A stretch of 14,264 bases of DNA, taken from NCBI GenBank assembly GCA_007117185.1, contig SKHA01000108.1, positions 1-14,264 of the forward strand. Reading direction: 5' to 3'. The position numbers and the translations under genes are program-made. Each line of letters starts with the position of its first letter. Position 1 is the stretch's first letter. The stretch is from Spirochaeta sp. Lineage in GTDB: Bacteria; Spirochaetota; Spirochaetia; DSM-27196; Alkalispirochaetaceae. Positions 5,977 to 12,934 of the stretch are shown here, piece after piece. A model generated the notes under the pieces. That model did no database searches. It had not been told where the DNA came from and saw nothing but the letters and a program-made list of their open reading frames with translations.

Positions 5977-8667
5977 TCAGTTGCCGAGCTTCTTTGCTAC
6001 TTCCCGGATGATAAATGCTTCGAGGGTATCTCCAACCTGCACATCCTGAAAGTTTGCCAGACCGATTCCGCATTCGTAGCCGGTATCCACTTCCTTGACG
6101 TCATCCTTGAACCGTCGCAGCGAAGAGATTGTGCCCTCGTAGAGCTGCACCCCTTCGCGGAACGCCCGAACTCCGGCGTTGCGCTGAAACTTTCCAGAGG
6201 TGATATACGATCCGGCCACAACGCCGATCTTGGGAACCTTGAAGGTATCCCGCACCTCGGCGGAACCGATGATCTGTTCCTTCAGGTCCGGCGCGAGCAT
6301 TCCTTCCATCGCTGAGCGGATGTCCTCCACCGCATCGTAGATGATGCTGTACTTCCTGATCTCGACTTTCTCGCGTTCAGCTGTAGCGATGGCCCGGGGG
6401 GTCGGCCTGACGTGGAACCCGATTACCAGTGCATTTGATGCGCTGGCAAGCATGATATCTCCGTCGTTGATCGCACCGGCCGCGGCGTGAATGGCCACCA
6501 GCCGCACTTCCGAGGTGCTGAGCTTTTCAAGAGCGCTCTGAAGGGCCTCAACCGACCCGTGAACGTCACCCTTGATCACTACCTTCAGTTCCTGAACGGT
6601 GCCCTGCTGGATGCTGTCGTACAGGTTGTCCAGGGTCACCTTCTTGACGTTCTTTGCCTCTTCTACCCGCTTCAGTTCCTGCCGTTTGGCTCCGAGCTGC
6701 CGGGCGATCTTTTCGTCTTCGGTAACCTGGAAGGGGTCACCCGAGTCGGGGACTCCGTCGAAGCCCACAATCTCTACCGGCATTGACGGACCTGCTTCGG
6801 TCACCTTCTCGCCGCGGTCGTTGTACAGAGCGCGAACTTTTCCGGCGAAGATCCCGGCGATAAAGGAATGCCCGATTTTGAGGGTGCCCTTCTCCACCAG
6901 TACGCTGGCAACGGTACCGCGACCTGGATCGATGCGGCTTTCAATGATCTTGCCCTCGGCCATCCGATTATGGTTGGCTTTCAGCTCCATGATCTCAGCC
7001 TGAATCAGAACGGCTTCGAGAATGTCATCGATCCCCTCTTTTTTAAGGGCCGAGACCTCGACCATCGCCACGTCACCACCCCAGTCCTCGGCAATGAGGC
7101 CCTTTTCGGAAAGTTGCTGCTTTACCCGGTCAACGTTCGCTTCGGGAAGATCAACTTTGTTGATCGCAACGATGATGGGGACCTTCGCCTCTTTGGCATG
7201 GTCGATCGCTTCTGTGGTCTGAGGCATCACCCCGTCGTTGGCGGCGACAACGAGGATAACAATATCCGTTATCTGGGCACCGCGCGCCCTCATCAGGGTA
7301 AACGCTTCGTGCCCGGGGGTATCGAGGAAGGTGATCAACTGGTCTTTGTGGCGCACCTGATAGGCACCAATGTGCTGGGTGATTCCACCCTGCTCACCGG
7401 CGACCACGTCGGTTGTGCGAATTGCGTCCAGGAGCTTGGTTTTACCGTGGTCAACGTGGCCCATGACAGTGACGATAGGCGGACGGTGCTCCAGATCGGT
7501 GGCAGAATCCTTCTCCGTTTCCAGAATGGTCTCGTCGTAGAGGGAGACGATCCGGACTCTGCAATCGTACTCACCAGCAAGAATCTCTGCCGTTTCGGCG
7601 TCGATCTGCTGGTTGATGGTGACCATCATCCCCATGCTCATGAGCTTACCGATCAGTTCATTTGCCTTGAGATTCATCTTTCGGGCAAGTTCGCTGACAG
7701 TGACCACTTCCATGATATCAATTTCTTTGGGAACCGGGTTGGCTTTCGCCTGAGGCTTCTTGCGATTGTAGCTGAGCTCTTTCTCCTGGGTTCTCTCGTC
7801 CCGGTCAAAGGTTCCGCCTTTGGACTTGCGGCTCTTGAAGAATTTCTTTCCGGGTTGTTTGCTCTGCTCTGCTGGTGGCGGCGTGGTGGGCGGACCGGAT
7901 ACCGGACGTGACCCTCCCCGCTGTGGCCGAGGCGGTCCCATAGGGGGTCTGCCCCCGGGGCCGGTACGGTACCCTCCGCGATCGGGTGGGCCGCCGGGAC
8001 GACCGGGACCGCGCTGCCCGCCGGGGCCACCAGGCCCACCAGGACCGCCAGGACGTTGGCCACCGTAGGGCGGACGTCCACCTCCGGCGCCGCGATCAAA
8101 AGGACGAGCCGGGCGCTCCGATGCAGGTGTTGATGGCCCACCCCCCCGGCGCTGCAGAGAGTTCGGGTTGAGCGGCGGAGAACGATCGGGACCGGTGGTT
8201 GCCCAGGGAGCGGGTTCGCGACGAGGGCGCTCCGGAGCCGACTCAGGACGCCTGGTCCTGGTCTCCGGTGCTTTGTGGGGCTTTTCTGCCGCTGCCGCTG
8301 CAGGTTTCTCCGCTTTGTCCTGCTTCTCCGTTGATTCTACCGTCTCCGAGGCAGGCGCTTTCGCCGTCACTGCCTCGGCTGATGGCTCCTGTTTCTCCGG
8401 AGCCGGTTTCTTCTCAGGCGCGGCAGCCTGTTCGGGAACAACGGGAGAGGAAGAGGTATCTTCGGAGGTTACCGGACGTCCCGCATCCTTCGCCGACGCC
8501 GTTTCATCAGGGGACGAATCCACCGGTGTCTCCCGCGGACGGGTTACCTTTCGTTTGACGACAACACGAACTTTTCTCTTCTCCGGGCTAGCCGGTTCCG
8601 GAGTGGGTTCGTTCTTTTTCTTGATGAGCGTCGTCTTTGGCTTTTGCTTGTCCTGTTCCTCTGTCAT
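5977..8667 (-). CDS. infB: Translation initiation factor IF-2
   Basis: GTPase that brings initiator fMet-tRNA to the 30S subunit and promotes subunit joining. The 896-residue product has a long disordered N-terminus: a Lys/Pro/Glu/Ala-rich part (about 1-170), then a Gly-Pro-Arg-rich part (about 174-268). An IF2N-type domain follows at about 317-372 (EIDIMEVVTVSELARKMNLK begins it). The GTPase motifs are complete: GHVDHGKT (403-410), GGITQHIGAY (427-436), DTPGHEAF (449-456), NKVD (503-506) and SAL (539-541). The rest matches domains II-IV and ends in FIIREVAKKLGN. I start at ATG 8667 because AAGGAAG lies just upstream and MTEEQDKQKPK is a typical beginning. The frame is open to 8733, but that would overlap the nusA stop and add 22 atypical residues. 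It is followed closely by rbfA. Confidence 0.97.
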   Translation of the reverse strand: MTEEQDKQKPKTTLIKKKNEPTPEPASPEKRKVRVVVKRKVTRPRETPVDSSPDETASAKDAGRPVTSEDTSSSPVVPEQAAAPEKKPAPEKQEPSAEAVTAKAPASETVESTEKQDKAEKPAAAAAEKPHKAPETRTRRPESAPERPRREPAPWATTGPDRSPPLNPNSLQRRGGGPSTPASERPARPFDRGAGGGRPPYGGQRPGGPGGPGGPGGQRGPGRPGGPPDRGGYRTGPGGRPPMGPPRPQRGGSRPVSGPPTTPPPAEQSKQPGKKFFKSRKSKGGTFDRDERTQEKELSYNRKKPQAKANPVPKEIDIMEVVTVSELARKMNLKANELIGKLMSMGMMVTINQQIDAETAEILAGEYDCRVRIVSLYDETILETEKDSATDLEHRPPIVTVMGHVDHGKTKLLDAIRTTDVVAGEQGGITQHIGAYQVRHKDQLITFLDTPGHEAFTLMRARGAQITDIVILVVAANDGVMPQTTEAIDHAKEAKVPIIVAINKVDLPEANVDRVKQQLSEKGLIAEDWGGDVAMVEVSALKKEGIDDILEAVLIQAEIMELKANHNRMAEGKIIESRIDPGRGTVASVLVEKGTLKIGHSFIAGIFAGKVRALYNDRGEKVTEAGPSMPVEIVGFDGVPDSGDPFQVTEDEKIARQLGAKRQELKRVEEAKNVKKVTLDNLYDSIQQGTVQELKVVIKGDVHGSVEALQSALEKLSTSEVRLVAIHAAAGAINDGDIMLASASNALVIGFHVRPTPRAIATAEREKVEIRKYSIIYDAVEDIRSAMEGMLAPDLKEQIIGSAEVRDTFKVPKIGVVAGSYITSGKFQRNAGVRAFREGVQLYEGTISSLRRFKDDVKEVDTGYECGIGLANFQDVQVGDTLEAFIIREVAKKLGN
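8018..8049 (-). repeat. Gly-Gly-Pro codon repeat inside infB
   Basis: A short run of GGC/CCA/GGA-type codons encodes GGPGGPGGPGG within the wider Gly-Pro-Arg-rich segment of IF-2 (codons spanning about 7864-8148). It is low-complexity coding sequence rather than a mobile or CRISPR repeat, and it may vary in length between strains. Confidence 0.6.
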
Positions 8668-8683
8668 ACACTTCCTTACGCGA

Positions 8684-8713
8684 ATACTATCTGCAATACC
8701 GGGGCTCTGTAAA
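8684..8713 (-). promoter_or_regulatory. Possible internal promoter upstream of infB
   Basis: The 62-nt nusA-infB gap contains TTTACA, 18 nt, then TAGTAT on the minus strand, ending 16 nt before the infB start. The -35 matches consensus at 5 of 6 and the -10 at 4 of 6. The same gap holds a small GGGCT/AGCCC inverted repeat without a U tract. This is weak evidence; infB could simply be cotranscribed with nusA. Confidence 0.22.
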
Positions 8714-8729
8714 CAGCCCTCAGGGGGTC

Positions 8730-10382
8730 TCAATCCTGCGATTCATCCTCATCCGGCTCCACGATTTCGACAAACTCCGTAAGAATCAGACGAATTGTGG
8801 CGATCTCACTTTCTTCCAGGTCACCCAGGGCGTCCAGAGCTTCCGGATCAAGGGAGACGAAATCCACCAGATCGGCAACACCGGCGGTCTTCAGTTTGTT
8901 CTGCAGGCTTTCGGTCATTCCCGGAAGCTCGCCGATTGAAGTGATCTCTTCTTCCTCGGCATCGTCCTCAAACTGGTCGTCCACCGGTTCCTGGTCATCC
9001 GTCTCTTCTTCCGAATCATCGTCGTCCTGAGGCTCTTCATCGTACTCTTCGTACTCTTCGTAATCTGCTCCGTCCTGTTCAACAACCTCAACGTTGTCGG
9101 CAATGATCTGGATGAGGGCGGTTGCGCTCTCTTCATCCATTCCATCAAGGTCCCGCAACTCATCGTCGCTGAGGCTGATCACGTCTTCGATGAGGGTGAT
9201 GTGATTCTTCTGGAGGACAGAGATCATCGTCGCGGTGATACCGGGCAGTTCGGCGACGGAGGTAATCTCGTCTTCCGGGTCGTCCAGATCGCGGAACAGC
9301 GCCGATACAGCGCGTTTGGACTCGGCGGCAAGATCCATATCGTCGAACTGATCCAGCGTTTTGACGTCGATGTTCCAGTCTGCCAGGCGATTGGCCAACC
9401 GAACGTTAAGGCCCTGTTTGCCGATCGCCAGGGACAGCTGGTCTTCCGGGACGATCGCCAGGGCCTGCCGGCGCGGTTCGTCCAGGATGACAACGTTGGA
9501 AACCTCAGCGGGAGACAGGGCGTTCTTTATCAGCACCCGGGGGTCCGGATCGAACTTGAGGATGTCGATCTTTTCCCCTTCAAGCTCCCGGACGATCGCC
9601 TGGATGCGCACACCCCGGAGGCCAACGCACGCCCCTACCGGGTCCACGTCTTCCCGGGTGGAGGCAACGGCGATCTTGGTTCGGTATCCGGGTTCGCGGA
9701 CGATCCTGACGATCTCAACAGTTTTGCCGTAGATCTCAGGAACTTCGATCTCGAAGATTCTCTTGACCAGGTCAGTGTGGGTTCTTGACAGCGCGATCTG
9801 CAGACCCGATGTTCCCTTGTTCACGTCGACGATGAGCGCCTTGATGCGGTCGTTCATGCGATAGACTTCTCTGGGGGACTGGTAGCGTTTAGGCAGGATA
9901 CCCTCGGCCTTGCCCAGGTCGATGAAGACGTTCCCGTTTCGTTCCCGCTGCACATAGCCGATTACCAGCTCGCCGACCTTATCGATGAACTCAGAGTAGA
10001 GGGTATCTTTCTGTATCTCCCGTATCCGCTGCCGTGCTTTCTGTTTGGCGGTCTGGATGGATACACGATCAAAATCCTGCGGGTTGATCTCAATGAGCAA
10101 CTCGTCGCCAATCTCGCATTCTTCGTTCAGCAGCAACGCTTCCGCCAGGGGAATTTCGGTGTCGGGGTCATCAAGATCGTCGTCCTCGACGATGCGTTTT
10201 TTGGCGAACAGGGTCACTTCGTTGCCGTCGTCGGTGAACTGCACCACCGCGTTGTCATCCTGGCCAAACTTCCGCTTGTATGCAGCCATGAGGAACTCCT
10301 CAATGACTTTCACCAGCAAATCTTCGGAGATCCCCTTATCCTGAACAACGGCGCGTATCGCCTCTGCGAGTCCTGCTGACAT
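8730..10382 (-). CDS. nusA: Transcription termination/antitermination factor NusA
   Basis: RNA polymerase-binding factor that promotes pausing and intrinsic termination and takes part in antitermination and transcription-translation coupling. The 550-residue product has an N-terminal polymerase-binding domain (about 1-125), an S1 domain (about 133-200), KH1 (about 205-280, with GACVGLRGVRIQ at 250-261) and KH2 (about 281-347, loop GKQG at 321-324). After these come two similar helical C-terminal repeats starting ITSVAELPGI (373) and ITSIGELPGM (480). They are separated by a strongly acidic linker (about 433-479), and the protein ends in a short acidic tail. ATG 10382 is the start: AGGAGG is 5 nt upstream, 13 nt after the rimP stop. 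The frame is open to 10490, but that overlaps rimP and gives an atypical extension. Confidence 0.97.
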   Translation of the reverse strand: MSAGLAEAIRAVVQDKGISEDLLVKVIEEFLMAAYKRKFGQDDNAVVQFTDDGNEVTLFAKKRIVEDDDLDDPDTEIPLAEALLLNEECEIGDELLIEINPQDFDRVSIQTAKQKARQRIREIQKDTLYSEFIDKVGELVIGYVQRERNGNVFIDLGKAEGILPKRYQSPREVYRMNDRIKALIVDVNKGTSGLQIALSRTHTDLVKRIFEIEVPEIYGKTVEIVRIVREPGYRTKIAVASTREDVDPVGACVGLRGVRIQAIVRELEGEKIDILKFDPDPRVLIKNALSPAEVSNVVILDEPRRQALAIVPEDQLSLAIGKQGLNVRLANRLADWNIDVKTLDQFDDMDLAAESKRAVSALFRDLDDPEDEITSVAELPGITATMISVLQKNHITLIEDVISLSDDELRDLDGMDEESATALIQIIADNVEVVEQDGADYEEYEEYDEEPQDDDDSEEETDDQEPVDDQFEDDAEEEEITSIGELPGMTESLQNKLKTAGVADLVDFVSLDPEALDALGDLEESEIATIRLILTEFVEIVEPDEDESQD

Positions 10383-10395
10383 TTTTGCCTCCTGC

Positions 10396-10842
10396 TTAAT
10401 CAACCAGCCTGGCCCGGGAAACGGTGTCCCGGTGCCAGGTATGGGTCTCACCGGAGCTATCCAGTATGCGACACTCCTGAGGGTCTGCATCCTGAATCGT
10501 ACCGGTTATCCAGTTGGTATCGTGTACCGGGAGAATCGAAACTCTCTTGCCGGTGAAAACTTCAAACTCATGGAAGCTCTTGAACTTCCTGGTAATGCCG
10601 GGAGAGCTGAACTCTACATAGAGGTCACGGCTTCCGAACAACTCTTCAAGGCGCGGTTCCAGTGCGCGGTGCAGCTCACCAAGACTGTCCAGCACCACCC
10701 CATCGGGGTGATACAGGACGCAGTGGACATGCAGGCGCTGCTTGACCTGTTCGGCGGAAAAATCCACCAGCTCATAACCCCGAGGTCTTGCCAGATCCAG
10801 GACGATGTGAGCGCCCGGGCTGTCAGGTTTTCTATACTCCAA
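10396..10842 (-). CDS. rimP: Ribosome maturation factor RimP
   Basis: Assembly factor for the 30S subunit. The 148-residue product has the normal length and the position usual for RimP, first in the rimP-nusA-infB cluster. RGYELVDF (21-28) matches the family's G.elvdve region. EFSSPGITRKFKSFHEFEVF (77-96) matches the SSPG(l/i).R.l....F.rf signature that leads into the C-terminal SH3-like domain, with GKRVSI after it. The start codon is TTG at 10842: no ATG or GTG is available upstream in frame, and GGGAGG lies 7 nt before it. The ribosome binding site is contacted by a small hairpin (CCCTT-TGC-AAGGG). nusA begins 13 nt after the stop. Confidence 0.92.
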   Translation of the reverse strand: MEYRKPDSPGAHIVLDLARPRGYELVDFSAEQVKQRLHVHCVLYHPDGVVLDSLGELHRALEPRLEELFGSRDLYVEFSSPGITRKFKSFHEFEVFTGKRVSILPVHDTNWITGTIQDADPQECRILDSSGETHTWHRDTVSRARLVD

Positions 10843-10849
10843 CGGGCCA

Positions 10850-10865
10850 CCTCCCTTGCAAAGGG
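10850..10865 (-). promoter_or_regulatory. Hairpin overlapping the rimP ribosome binding site
   Basis: On the minus strand CCCTT-TGC-AAGGG forms a 5-bp stem with a 3-nt loop, and the 3' arm shares its GGG with the GGGAGG Shine-Dalgarno at 10850-10855. Folding would partly hide the ribosome binding site of a gene that also uses the weak start TTG. An effect on translation is inferred. Confidence 0.45.
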
Positions 10866-10880
10866 CTAAAAAAAAGGCAC

Positions 10881-10909
10881 AAAAAAAAGAGTCTGCCCGG
10901 GCGACTCTT
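10881..10909 (-). terminator. Intrinsic terminator between the rimP-operon promoter and rimP (candidate attenuator)
   Basis: Reading the minus strand, AAGAGTC and GACTCTT make a 7-bp stem capped by GC-CCGG-GC with one bulged A, followed at once by eight T in a row. A second run of eight T lies five bases further on (10868-10875). This is a textbook Rho-independent terminator. It sits about 100 nt after the comF stop and 39 nt before the rimP start. No room for a promoter remains between it and rimP, so transcription of rimP must read through it. It may terminate comF transcripts, attenuate the rimP operon, or both. Confidence 0.8.
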
Positions 10910-10933
10910 CGCTGCTGAAACAGTACGCTGTCC

Positions 10934-10951
10934 AGAAGATCATAATCTTCT
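10934..10951 (-). promoter_or_regulatory. Perfect dyad over the -10 box
   Basis: AGAAGAT-TATG-ATCTTCT is a perfect 7-bp inverted repeat with a 4-nt centre, and it encloses the TATGAT -10 element. Such a dyad could be an operator for a dimeric regulator. It could also be a chance palindrome in an AT-rich promoter core. Confidence 0.4.
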
Positions 10952-10968
10952 CCTGTTCAAATGGTCAA
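10939..10968 (-). promoter_or_regulatory. Sigma70-type promoter for rimP-nusA-infB operon
   Basis: TTGACC (10968-10963) and TATGAT (10944-10939) on the minus strand each match the consensus at 5 of 6 positions and are separated by 18 nt. The predicted start site is near 10932, about 90 nt before the rimP TTG codon. It is the best promoter-like sequence I see in the window and lies exactly where the conserved operon needs one. Transcripts from it would meet the terminator about 24 nt later. Confidence 0.6.
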
Positions 10969-10985
10969 GGGTCACCGGACAAGTT

Positions 10986-11004
10986 GTTCTCCTGCCCGGA
11001 GAAC
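10986..11004 (-). terminator. Hairpin after comF (weak terminator candidate)
   Basis: GTTCTCC-GGGCA-GGAGAAC is a perfect 7-bp stem with a 5-nt loop, starting 9 nt after the comF stop. It is nested between AAGGGT and ACCCTT (10967-10972 and 11009-11014). No T run follows, so intrinsic termination would be poor. It may instead protect the comF mRNA 3' end. Confidence 0.3.
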
Positions 11005-11013
11005 GATCACCCT

Positions 11014-11670
11014 TCACAGAGTGGCGGCAAGAACAAGGGCCGCCACCGAAACCGCCGAGAACTCTTCCAGAAGGTCCGCACAACGATGGATCGTCGCTCC
11101 GGTAGTCACCACGTCGTCTATGAGAATAAACCGTCGATCCTGCAGCCGCTTGGCCCACCCGGGGTCACCACGACGCAGGATAATTGCGTGCTGAGCGTTT
11201 TCCTCTCTCGCTGTGCGGGCCAGAGATTTCTGGGTGGTCCGCCCGGAACGACGAAAGGGTCGCTCCACCGGAAGGTCCATCTCCACTGCGATGCGCGTCG
11301 CAAGGTCATGGGCCTGATCAAACCCTCTGATTCGACGGTTTCCCGGGTGAGCCGGTACGGAGGCGATCACATCGGAGAACCCCTCTTCTTGCTGGTGCGT
11401 TCGCGCGAGAGGCAGGAGAAGCTCCCGGGCGAGGGTGTGTCCGATGCGCCGGAAACCCTGTTGTTTGTACGCTCGCAACGCTTCACGGATGATTCCTCCG
11501 TATTCCCGGGCGGCGACCACGGGGCTGCGGCCGATGTGCAGCCGGAACGGTCCCGGGGCGTTACGGATTTCTTCGATGCACCGCGGGCAGATGCCGTCGC
11601 TGCTTTCTGAGGATACCAGGGTGACTCCACAAATGAGGCAGCTTTCCGTGAAGAACCATTGAGTATTCAT
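11014..11670 (-). CDS. ComF family protein (phosphoribosyltransferase-like)
   Basis: Member of the ComF/GntX family: an N-terminal Cys4 zinc site joined to a type I phosphoribosyltransferase fold. In competent bacteria ComF supports uptake and processing of single-stranded DNA; the exact substrate is not settled. The 218-residue product shows CLIC (11-14) and CPRC (28-31), then DVIASVPAHPGNRRIRGFDQ (100-119, family RGFNQ region), TTQKSLARTAREEN (145-158) and the PRPP loop ILIDDVVTTGAT (182-193). The start is ATG 11670, which places the cysteines where the family has them. The frame is open to 11916, but that part lies opposite the lycopene cyclase gene and looks non-coding. The ribosome binding site is weak. 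It diverges from crtY across 67 nt, in which I see no convincing promoter for either gene. A role in natural transformation is possible but not shown by the context. Confidence 0.9.
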   Translation of the reverse strand: MNTQWFFTESCLICGVTLVSSESSDGICPRCIEEIRNAPGPFRLHIGRSPVVAAREYGGIIREALRAYKQQGFRRIGHTLARELLLPLARTHQQEEGFSDVIASVPAHPGNRRIRGFDQAHDLATRIAVEMDLPVERPFRRSGRTTQKSLARTAREENAQHAIILRRGDPGWAKRLQDRRFILIDDVVTTGATIHRCADLLEEFSAVSVAALVLAATL

Positions 11671-11737
11671 ACAAGTAATAACGTCCCGGCGGAAGCTGGA
11701 GCTTGCCCCGAAAGGGTAACAGGAATACCTTCTGCCA

Positions 11738-12934
11738 ATGGAACACTTTGATTTCATTCTGGCCGGCGGCGGCGCTGCGGGACTCTCCCTGGCGTACCAC
11801 ATGGTACAAGGCGGTCTGGGGGATCGGCGGATGCTGATTATCGACCTTGATACCAAGACCCGAAACGACCGCACCTGGTGTTTCTGGATCGACAGGCCGA
11901 TGTTGTTCGACCCCATCGTTGCCCGCCGTTGGGACCATATCTGGTTTCACGGGCCGGACCGATCCCATCGCTTCGCCATGGCCCCGTTTGAATACCGAAT
12001 GATCCGGGGAATCGATTTTTATGAGTACACCCGAAATGCCCTGGTGCGGCTGGAAAACGTCACGTTTCTGCAGGCACGAGTCAGCGCGGTGGAGGACGGT
12101 AGTGCCGATGGGGTGGAGAAAGCGCGGGTACGCACTGAGGACGGCCAGGAGTTCAGTGCTGACTGGGTTTTCAACAGCCTGTTCGTGCCCCGTGATTTCA
12201 CAGTGGACCAGTCACGCTACTACTTTCTGAAACAGCATTTTGCCGGTTGGGTCATAAAGACGAAGACTCCCGTCTTTGATCCCGACGCAGCGACCCTCTT
12301 CGATCTGCGAATTCCGCAGGATGGCGCATTTCGATTCATGTATCTGCTCCCGATCTCTGAGACGGAGTCCCTGGTTGAGTATACCCTCTTCTCGGAACGC
12401 CTTCTCCCCCAGGAAGAGTATCAGCAGGGTATTCGGGACTACCTGGAAGGCGAGTTGGGCATTTCGGAGTATGAAATCCTTGAGGAAGAGTCGGGGATCA
12501 TACCGATGACTGACCAGCCCTTTCCCGTTCGGGAGGGACACCGGATCATGAATATCGGTACCCGCGGGGGGCGGGTAAAGGCTTCCACAGGGTTTGCGTT
12601 TTTCCGCACCAATCGCGACAGCGAACGCATCGTTGCGTCACTGCTGCAGAAGGGAACTCCCTTTCACGACCAGCGCCCTCCCCGGCGCTACCGGACCTTT
12701 GATTCCATGCTGCTTTCGGTTCTGCATCATCACCCGGATCAGGGCCGGGACATCTTCGTCAAGCTGTTTGAGCGCAATCCACTGATGAGACTCTTTCGAT
12801 TCCTCGACGAGGAAGGATCCCTCGCAGAGAATGTCAAACTGATGAGTACCGTGCCGTGGGCGCCGTTTATTTCGGCGTGGTTCAGGGTGAAGTGGCGGCA
12901 GCGTTTTGGAGGTGCTGGTGTTTCAGGTAACTGA
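11738..12934 (+). CDS. crtY: Lycopene cyclase (CrtY-type, flavin-dependent)
   Basis: Forms beta-ionone rings at the end of lycopene or related carotenes, probably as a membrane-associated, FAD-binding, redox-neutral enzyme. The 398-residue product begins with a dinucleotide-binding fold, FDFILAGGGAAGLSLAYHM (4-22). It also carries the CrtY landmarks NDRTWCFW (43-50), FLKQHFAGWVI (163-173), LPISETESLVEYTLFS (204-219), ESGIIPMTD (251-259) and GTRGGRVKASTGFAF (274-288). Length is typical of bacterial CrtY (about 380-400). ATG 11738 is chosen because the flavin fold starts directly after it; the only purine-rich match (AGGA) is a rather distant 13 nt upstream. It overlaps the hydratase gene downstream by 17 nt, so both are probably one transcript. 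Whether it cyclises one or both ends cannot be read from sequence; the partner gene suggests one. Confidence 0.88.
   Translation: MEHFDFILAGGGAAGLSLAYHMVQGGLGDRRMLIIDLDTKTRNDRTWCFWIDRPMLFDPIVARRWDHIWFHGPDRSHRFAMAPFEYRMIRGIDFYEYTRNALVRLENVTFLQARVSAVEDGSADGVEKARVRTEDGQEFSADWVFNSLFVPRDFTVDQSRYYFLKQHFAGWVIKTKTPVFDPDAATLFDLRIPQDGAFRFMYLLPISETESLVEYTLFSERLLPQEEYQQGIRDYLEGELGISEYEILEEESGIIPMTDQPFPVREGHRIMNIGTRGGRVKASTGFAFFRTNRDSERIVASLLQKGTPFHDQRPPRRYRTFDSMLLSVLHHHPDQGRDIFVKLFERNPLMRLFRFLDEEGSLAENVKLMSTVPWAPFISAWFRVKWRQRFGGAGVSGN

Noticed and set aside
6868..7911. 347-codon open frame on the plus strand
   Set aside because: Antisense to the GTPase region of infB; no family resemblance and no ribosome binding site or operon logic.
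10866..10943. Small minus-strand frame of 25 codons with AGGAG 6 nt before ATG, Phe-rich, running through the terminator
   Set aside because: Its ATG lies inside the predicted -10 box, so transcripts from that promoter would not contain it, and its Phe codons are just the terminator's U tracts. It could be translated only on readthrough RNA from comF.
10843..11013. A tRNA gene upstream of rimP, as metY in E. coli
   Set aside because: No cloverleaf, T-loop motif or CCA end is visible; the gap is explained by hairpins and a promoter.
11671..11737. Promoters for comF and crtY in the divergent gap
   Set aside because: I looked for -35/-10 pairs on both strands and found only poor matches with wrong spacing; no call is justified.
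11671..11916. N-terminal extension of comF
   Set aside because: It would run antisense through the crtY flavin-binding region and displace the zinc-site cysteines from their usual place near the N-terminus.
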